DNA of 64,000 bases from Acidobacteriota bacterium (GTDB lineage Bacteria > Acidobacteriota > Vicinamibacteria > Vicinamibacterales > JAKQTR01). The notes below the pieces were generated by a model that worked only from the letters and a program-made list of their open reading frames with translations, made no database searches and was not told the DNA's origin. The stretch is from assembly GCA_026393675.1 (NCBI GenBank), contig JAPKZQ010000043.1, positions 62,001-126,000 on the forward strand, written 5' to 3'. This document shows, piece after piece, positions 60,801 through 64,000 of the stretch; position 1 is the first letter of the stretch; each line of letters begins with the position of its first letter. The translations under genes and the position numbers were made by a program.

Positions 60801-60883
60801 TTCGGCTGGGCGGTCACACCGGCACTCGCCAGCACGACAATGGCAAAGAGCGCCGCCAGACGGAAGCTTGTGAGACGTTTCAT
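57833..60883 (-). CDS. large exported M14-like zinc carboxypeptidase
   Basis: A 1016-residue protein with a signal peptide (about 1-26). The M14 carboxypeptidase domain (about 85-400) has the zinc pair H176-x2-E179 in TGTIHAPETGAP and a later His in VLHDLHESVPY. A charged Lys/Glu/Ala-rich linker lies near 540-580, then a C-terminal region with a glutamine amidotransferase-like look (VLVFPPVGRSAQQI, GGLLIVADDTTILANMFG). The frame is open to 61060, but the ATG at 60883 (MKRLTSFRLAALF) starts the signal peptide. It forms a two-gene operon with the BNR-repeat gene. Confidence 0.85.
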   Translation of the reverse strand: MKRLTSFRLAALFAIVVLASAGVTAQPNKYARDPKQLIDEEYTRKINEYTTEKFFLSPLVDYLPFSKTVPTPKVVLGDVAGAPGKLPYTAEVHAYMRLLEKASPGRVKVFSIGKSEEGREMIAVAIAAETVMAKMDENRARLAKLADPRTIKLDDAEADRLVEASVPVYYITGTIHAPETGAPTALMELAYRLVVDDSPYIKAIRNNVITLITPVIETDGRDRQVDIYKWHLANPNETWPPLAYWGKYVAHDNNRDAMGATLALTRNVINTVVGQKVQVLHDLHESVPYLYDNTVGDGPYNAWVDPILTDEWQLLGWNNMAELTKFGMPGAFTHGTFDTWSPGYLMFIGAMHNGISRLYETFGNGGADTVERKLQPGDYARTWYKQNPPLPKVMWSQRNNNNYQQTGLLTALSYFSGNTKLFLKNFYLKSKRSVTKPTVEGPAAYVLPGDEARPGAQAEMLRVLQRQAVEISRATAPFSVTMAVKKKPARRGADEGAAEKPAEEAPKAEAKKDEKPATETRQFPAGSYIIRMDQPYSRIADALLDYQYWSPTDPQKRPYDDTGWTFGELFNVQVVRVTDAKVLDAAMEKAVDVKAPSGVVGTGTLFAVNNDADPSLIALRYRIKDAAVDVAEEPFESGGRKFNRGSFLIKNAAQADVQKFATELGLQAYALAAAPTVKTHAVKTPRIGYIHTWIGTQDEGWWRMEFDQLKIPYDYISTQVVAKEANLNGRWDVLVFPPVGRSAQQIVSGMPMWRNPLPWKTTELTPNIGKIDSTDDMRPGLGLSGVANIENFIRKGGLLIVADDTTILANMFGMTPGLSVQEPTRLKAPGTVMRAKVVDAASPIAYGYGEGLSIYSAPGLVFGVSNMLGGRGGRGAAAGGPERPTGRGTADDQDQPQGFPVVIPPPEEPKVEAWQATPVTPEQLRNPLNIIPPQLRPRVVLRYGDVRDLLVSGLLENGNEIAQRPALVDVPLDKGHVVVFANNPMWRGETQGSYGFVFNAILNFDRLDAGRKLDEK

Positions 60884-61224
60884 TGATGCCCTCAACTTGC
60901 GGGCCGGCGCCCGCCCCGGATGATGGTTCGCCCGCCGGGAACCATGCCTCTGGCCCCGGGCGGCGCACCACGCAGGTGCGCGGCGGAATCTTATCAAGAT
61001 TTGCCCGGGCGGTGCGATCAATGAAGACCTGCACCCCAGCGCGATCCGTTGAGGCGCCACCCGACCTCCGGCTCAACTCCGCTCAACTCGGTGGTGGCGG
61101 CCCGGCCCCCAATGTGGCAATCTTGTCCTTTCGCGATCCGTCCGGCTGCCCATGAGCTGGCTGCTCGTCCCGTGTCGCGATGACCACACCACCGTCAGTC
61201 GTCTGACCACACGAGGTATTGTCG
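60884..61224. other. 341-base divergent intergenic region
   Basis: This is the only gap over 300 bases. It holds the promoters of the M14 gene (minus) and the fused transporter/synthase gene (plus). A seven-pair inverted repeat ATGGTTC/GAACCAT (60923-60929, 60939-60945) and a tandem CTCAACTCCG-CTCAACTCGG near 61070-61090 are visible. A weak -10-like TAAGAT for the M14 gene is at 60988. I see no convincing small gene or RNA. Confidence 0.5.
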
Positions 61225-63630
61225 ATGCACTCGCGCCGGATTCTCCCCGTCCTCCTGTTGCTCTTCGTCGCCAGCGGCTGCGCCGCCCTGGTCTACGAAG
61301 TGGTGTGGTTCCAACTGCTGCAGTTGGTCATCGGCTCCTCGTCGGTCTCGCTGGCCGTACTGCTCGGCACCTTCATGGGCGGCCTGTGCCTTGGGAGCTT
61401 TACCTTCTCCCGGTTCGTGTCCGCCAAACATCACCCGATGCAGGTGTACGCGGTGCTCGAACTCGGCATCGGCGCCATCGGGCTGCTCGTGCTGTTCGGC
61501 ATGCCGCTCGTGAGCGGCGTCTACACGTCGTGGGCCGGGTCTGGTGTTTGGGGCCTCATCCTGCGCGGCCTCGCGGCCGGCATCTGCCTCCTGCCGCCCA
61601 CCGTACTGATGGGCGCGACGCTGCCGGCACTCTCTCGCTCGGTCGAGACGACGCCGGTCGGCGTGTCCTGGCTGGGGTTCTTCTACGCCGGCAACATCCT
61701 CGGCGCCGTGCTCGGCAGCCTCCTCGCGGGGTTCTATCTGCTGCGGGTCTACGACATTCCGACGGCCACCTATGCCGCCGTCGCCATCAACGCTGCCGTG
61801 GCACTGGTCGCCTGGGGGCTCTCTTACACGATCAAGGTCGACGAGCCGGCGACGCCAACGACGGCCCCGGAATCCGTCGCGGGGTCGACAGCCCTCCATA
61901 TCGCGATCGGGCTGTCGGGCATGACGGCCCTGGCCGCGGAAGTGATCTGGACGCGATATCTTTCGCTGCTCTTCGGCGCAACCACCTACACCTTCTCACT
62001 GATCCTGGCGGCGTTTCTGGTCGGCCTCGGCATCGGCAGCAGCATCGGATCGGCGCTCGGCCGCACGGTGTCGCGGCCGCGCATCGTGTTCGGATGGTGC
62101 CAGGCGCTGCTCGGCGTTGCGATCGCCTGGGCCGCCTACATGCTGACCGACTCGATGCCGTATTGGCCGATTGATCCGTCGATTGCAAAGAATCCATGGT
62201 TCAACTTCCAGATCGACTTTGTCCGGTGCCTGTGGGTCGTCCTTCCGGGTGCAATCCTGTGGGGCGCAAGCTTCCCACTCGCGCTCGCGTCGGTTGCCAA
62301 GCCTGGACATGATCCGGCCCAGTTGGTCGGACGTCTCTATGGCGCCAATACGGTTGGCGCGATCCTCGGATCGCTTGTCGGCGGCCTCCTCCTGGTTGTC
62401 TGGCTCGGTAGCCAGCACGCACAGCAGGTGTTGATCCTGTTCACTGCCCTGTCTGCCCTGCTCGTCCTGATGCCGACCGGGAAGGACCAACCCCAGGGCG
62501 CAGGATTGCGGTTCGCTGCTGACGCGATACTGATCGGGGTCGGCTCAACACTGCTCGCGGTGTTGGCCGTGCACGAATTGCCCGGCCTGCTGGTGGCGTA
62601 CGGCCGGTACTCGGCCACGCGCGTCGGTCAGGCGGATGTGTTCTACGTCGGCGAAGGGATCAATGCGTCGGTCGCGGTCTCACGGCTTTCCGACGGCACG
62701 CTCAACTACCACAATGCCGGCAAGGTCCAGGCATCGAGCGAGGCCCAGGACATGCGGCTCCAGCGCTTGCTCGGGCACATGACCACTCTCGTCCCTGCCA
62801 ACCCGCGTTCCGTCCTCGTGATTGGCTGCGGCGCAGGCGTCACCGCCGGTGCGGTGTCGGTCGATCCGCGAGTGGAGCGCCTCACGATCGCGGAAATCGA
62901 ACCGCTCGTGCCGCGGACCGTCTCCACCTACTTCAGCCGGTACAACTATGACGTCGTCAGGAATCCCAAGACGACGGTTCGGATAGACGATGCGCGGCAC
63001 TTCATTTTGACGAGCAATGAGAAGTTCGACGCCGTCACGTCGGACCCGCTCGATCCGTGGGTCAAAGGCGCGGCGATGCTTTACACCAAGGAGTTCTTCG
63101 AGCTGGTCAAACAGCACTTGAATCCCGGCGGCGTGGTGACGCTGTTCGTGCAGCTGTATTGGAGCAATGAAGAAGCGGTCAAGAGCGAACTCGCCACCTT
63201 CTTCGAGGCCTTCCCGAACGGCGTGGTCTGGGGCAACACCTACCAGGGCGGCGGCTACGATCTCGTGTTGATGGGACAGGTCGAGCCGACCGTGATCAAT
63301 CTCGACGAGGTCGAATCGCGGCTGCACCGTCCGGAATACGCCACCGTGGCAACCTCATTGCGAGAGATCGGCGTCAACTCGATTATCGATTTGTTTGCGA
63401 CCTACGCCGGACAGGCGCGCGACCTTGGCCCCTGGCTCAAGGACGCGGCGATCACGCACGATTCGAATCTGCGGCTGCAGTATCTGGCCGGCATGGGCGT
63501 CAACCTCAACATCGGGCCGTCCATCTACAACGGCCTGCTGGCGTACCGCCGCCAGCCGAATGCCCTCTTTACGGGCTCCGATCAGATGAAGTCGGCGCTG
63601 TGGGCGGCGATGCAGAATGCAGGACGCTAG
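61225..63630 (+). CDS. fused MFS-like membrane / spermidine synthase-like protein
   Basis: An 801-residue protein. About twelve membrane helices fill residues 8-470 (for example LPVLLLLFVASGCAALVYEV, LAAFLVGLGIGSSIGSALG). A cytosolic spermidine-synthase-like methyltransferase fold follows (about 500-720) with the nucleotide-binding loop VLVIGCGAGVTAGAV, acidic strand TIAEIEPLV and the DDARHFI segment. The C-terminal 80 residues are helical. Such fusions are widespread but uncharacterised; the catalytic acids for putrescine are not clearly conserved (SDPLDPW replaces the usual D-x-x-DP). GAGG stands eight bases before the ATG at 61225. Confidence 0.87.
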   Translation: MHSRRILPVLLLLFVASGCAALVYEVVWFQLLQLVIGSSSVSLAVLLGTFMGGLCLGSFTFSRFVSAKHHPMQVYAVLELGIGAIGLLVLFGMPLVSGVYTSWAGSGVWGLILRGLAAGICLLPPTVLMGATLPALSRSVETTPVGVSWLGFFYAGNILGAVLGSLLAGFYLLRVYDIPTATYAAVAINAAVALVAWGLSYTIKVDEPATPTTAPESVAGSTALHIAIGLSGMTALAAEVIWTRYLSLLFGATTYTFSLILAAFLVGLGIGSSIGSALGRTVSRPRIVFGWCQALLGVAIAWAAYMLTDSMPYWPIDPSIAKNPWFNFQIDFVRCLWVVLPGAILWGASFPLALASVAKPGHDPAQLVGRLYGANTVGAILGSLVGGLLLVVWLGSQHAQQVLILFTALSALLVLMPTGKDQPQGAGLRFAADAILIGVGSTLLAVLAVHELPGLLVAYGRYSATRVGQADVFYVGEGINASVAVSRLSDGTLNYHNAGKVQASSEAQDMRLQRLLGHMTTLVPANPRSVLVIGCGAGVTAGAVSVDPRVERLTIAEIEPLVPRTVSTYFSRYNYDVVRNPKTTVRIDDARHFILTSNEKFDAVTSDPLDPWVKGAAMLYTKEFFELVKQHLNPGGVVTLFVQLYWSNEEAVKSELATFFEAFPNGVVWGNTYQGGGYDLVLMGQVEPTVINLDEVESRLHRPEYATVATSLREIGVNSIIDLFATYAGQARDLGPWLKDAAITHDSNLRLQYLAGMGVNLNIGPSIYNGLLAYRRQPNALFTGSDQMKSALWAAMQNAGR

Positions 63631-63663
63631 ACGCGAGAGACCACGCCGCGTTGGCCACAAACC

Positions 63664-63695
63664 TGCCGCCGGGCGGCACGCCCGCACCGCGTGCC
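63664..63695. terminator. overlapping hairpins between convergent genes
   Basis: TGCCGC/GCGGCA (63664-63669, 63673-63678) and GGCACGC/GCGTGCC (63675-63681, 63689-63695) are two perfect stems that share bases and so exclude each other. They lie in the 131-base gap between the convergent genes ending at 63630 and 63762. No T-run is present. Confidence 0.45.
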
Positions 63696-63761
63696 CGGCG
63701 CCCCGCGGGGAACGATCCGCTATCTCACACGCGGACACACGCGCGGGTTACCTCGTCTGGC

Positions 63762-64000
63762 CTAGATTGAGGCGTCCGCGGAACTCATCGCGAGGTTCAG
63801 TTCCAGCAGCTTCGCCAGCAACTCATCATCGGTGAGCGACGGCGGCCAGCCGTAGGCGACGAACACCGCGTCGTCCAACGTCCGGTGTGCGTTAGCGAGC
63901 CACGTCGGGCGCTCGTTGTAGAGGTTCGTCAGTGTGCGCTTCTTCAGGGCCAGTCCGGCCTTCTCGTCTATTGGCACCAGACGGACGTGGCGCGCCGTGC
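63762..64000 (-). CDS. DNA methyltransferase-like protein (C-terminal end only)
   Basis: The last 78 residues of a protein that enters from the right edge in an open frame. The sequence KKRTLTNLYNERPTWLANAH, then LDDAVFVAYGWPPSLTDDEL and LLELNLAMS, closely resembles the C-terminal tail of class I SAM-dependent DNA methyltransferases of the MmeI/type IIG-like group. This is recognition from memory of the family; the catalytic motifs would lie outside the window. It could belong to a restriction-modification or defence locus to the right. Confidence 0.65.
   Translation of the reverse strand, partial: TARHVRLVPIDEKAGLALKKRTLTNLYNERPTWLANAHRTLDDAVFVAYGWPPSLTDDELLAKLLELNLAMSSADASI

Noticed and set aside
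61070-61090. Tandem CTCAACTCCG/CTCAACTCGG as a possible CRISPR or iteron start
   Set aside because: Only two 10-base units occur with no regular spacers and no associated genes; no CRISPR array is present anywhere in the window.

Overview
The window is about 64 kb of GC-rich, gene-dense DNA from a Gram-negative bacterium: it carries Tol-Pal, Lpt lipopolysaccharide export and an outer-membrane barrel protein. The mix of a regulatory PTS set (HPr kinase, RapZ, mannose-type EIIA), very large exported BNR-repeat and M14 proteins, a fused MFS/spermidine-synthase protein and an NtrY-like kinase is what I associate with Acidobacteriota, possibly Vicinamibacteria. That placement is inference; no rRNA lies in the window.

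Layout. 1-3976 (minus): partial parA, a bifunctional nuclease, miaB, recN. 4154-9534 (plus): tolQ-tolR-tolA/tonB-tolB-pal-cpoB followed by ssb and a good terminator. 9569-25578 (minus): a tightly packed run of 13 genes read dnaE-accA-recJ-lptC/A-lptB-rpoN-hpf-hprK-rapZ-EIIA-ptsH-ptsI-cupin. 25676-34822: a quinoprotein-like propeller, an aminotransferase with a membrane protein, a giant two-sensor NtrY-like histidine kinase, and pssA/psd. 34970-36590 (minus): a DUF465 protein, rimI, tsaB. 36639-44805 (plus): mutS, a peptide-binding lipoprotein, a protease/propeller/barrel protein and an agmatinase-family enzyme. 44938-49224 (minus): a YfgM-like TPR protein, pruA, tRNA-Arg(CCT), a RelE/RHH toxin-antitoxin pair, a pal-like gene remnant, apt, acylphosphatase. 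49327-52899 (plus): a fused flavin/iron-sulfur oxidoreductase. 52948-54504 (minus): an ECF-sigma/membrane protein/STN operon bracketed by 91-bp direct repeats of the oxidoreductase 3' end. 54674-60883 (minus): BNR-repeat protein and M14-like peptidase. 61225-63630 (plus): MFS/spermidine-synthase fusion. The right edge cuts a DNA methyltransferase-like gene.

How the parts fit. Envelope functions dominate (Tol-Pal, LptB/C/A, phosphatidylethanolamine synthesis, surface barrel, large exported proteins). The PTS genes include no sugar permease, so they look like a phospho-signalling chain (EI to HPr to EIIA, with HprK acting on HPr) sitting beside RpoN, HPF and RapZ. The most unusual items are the 91-bp repeats around the ECF/STN cassette, the metalloprotease-propeller-barrel protein, the 1328-residue NtrY-like kinase without an adjacent regulator, the LptC/LptA fusion, the oxidoreductase fusion, and a pal-like remnant wedged between apt and the toxin-antitoxin promoter.
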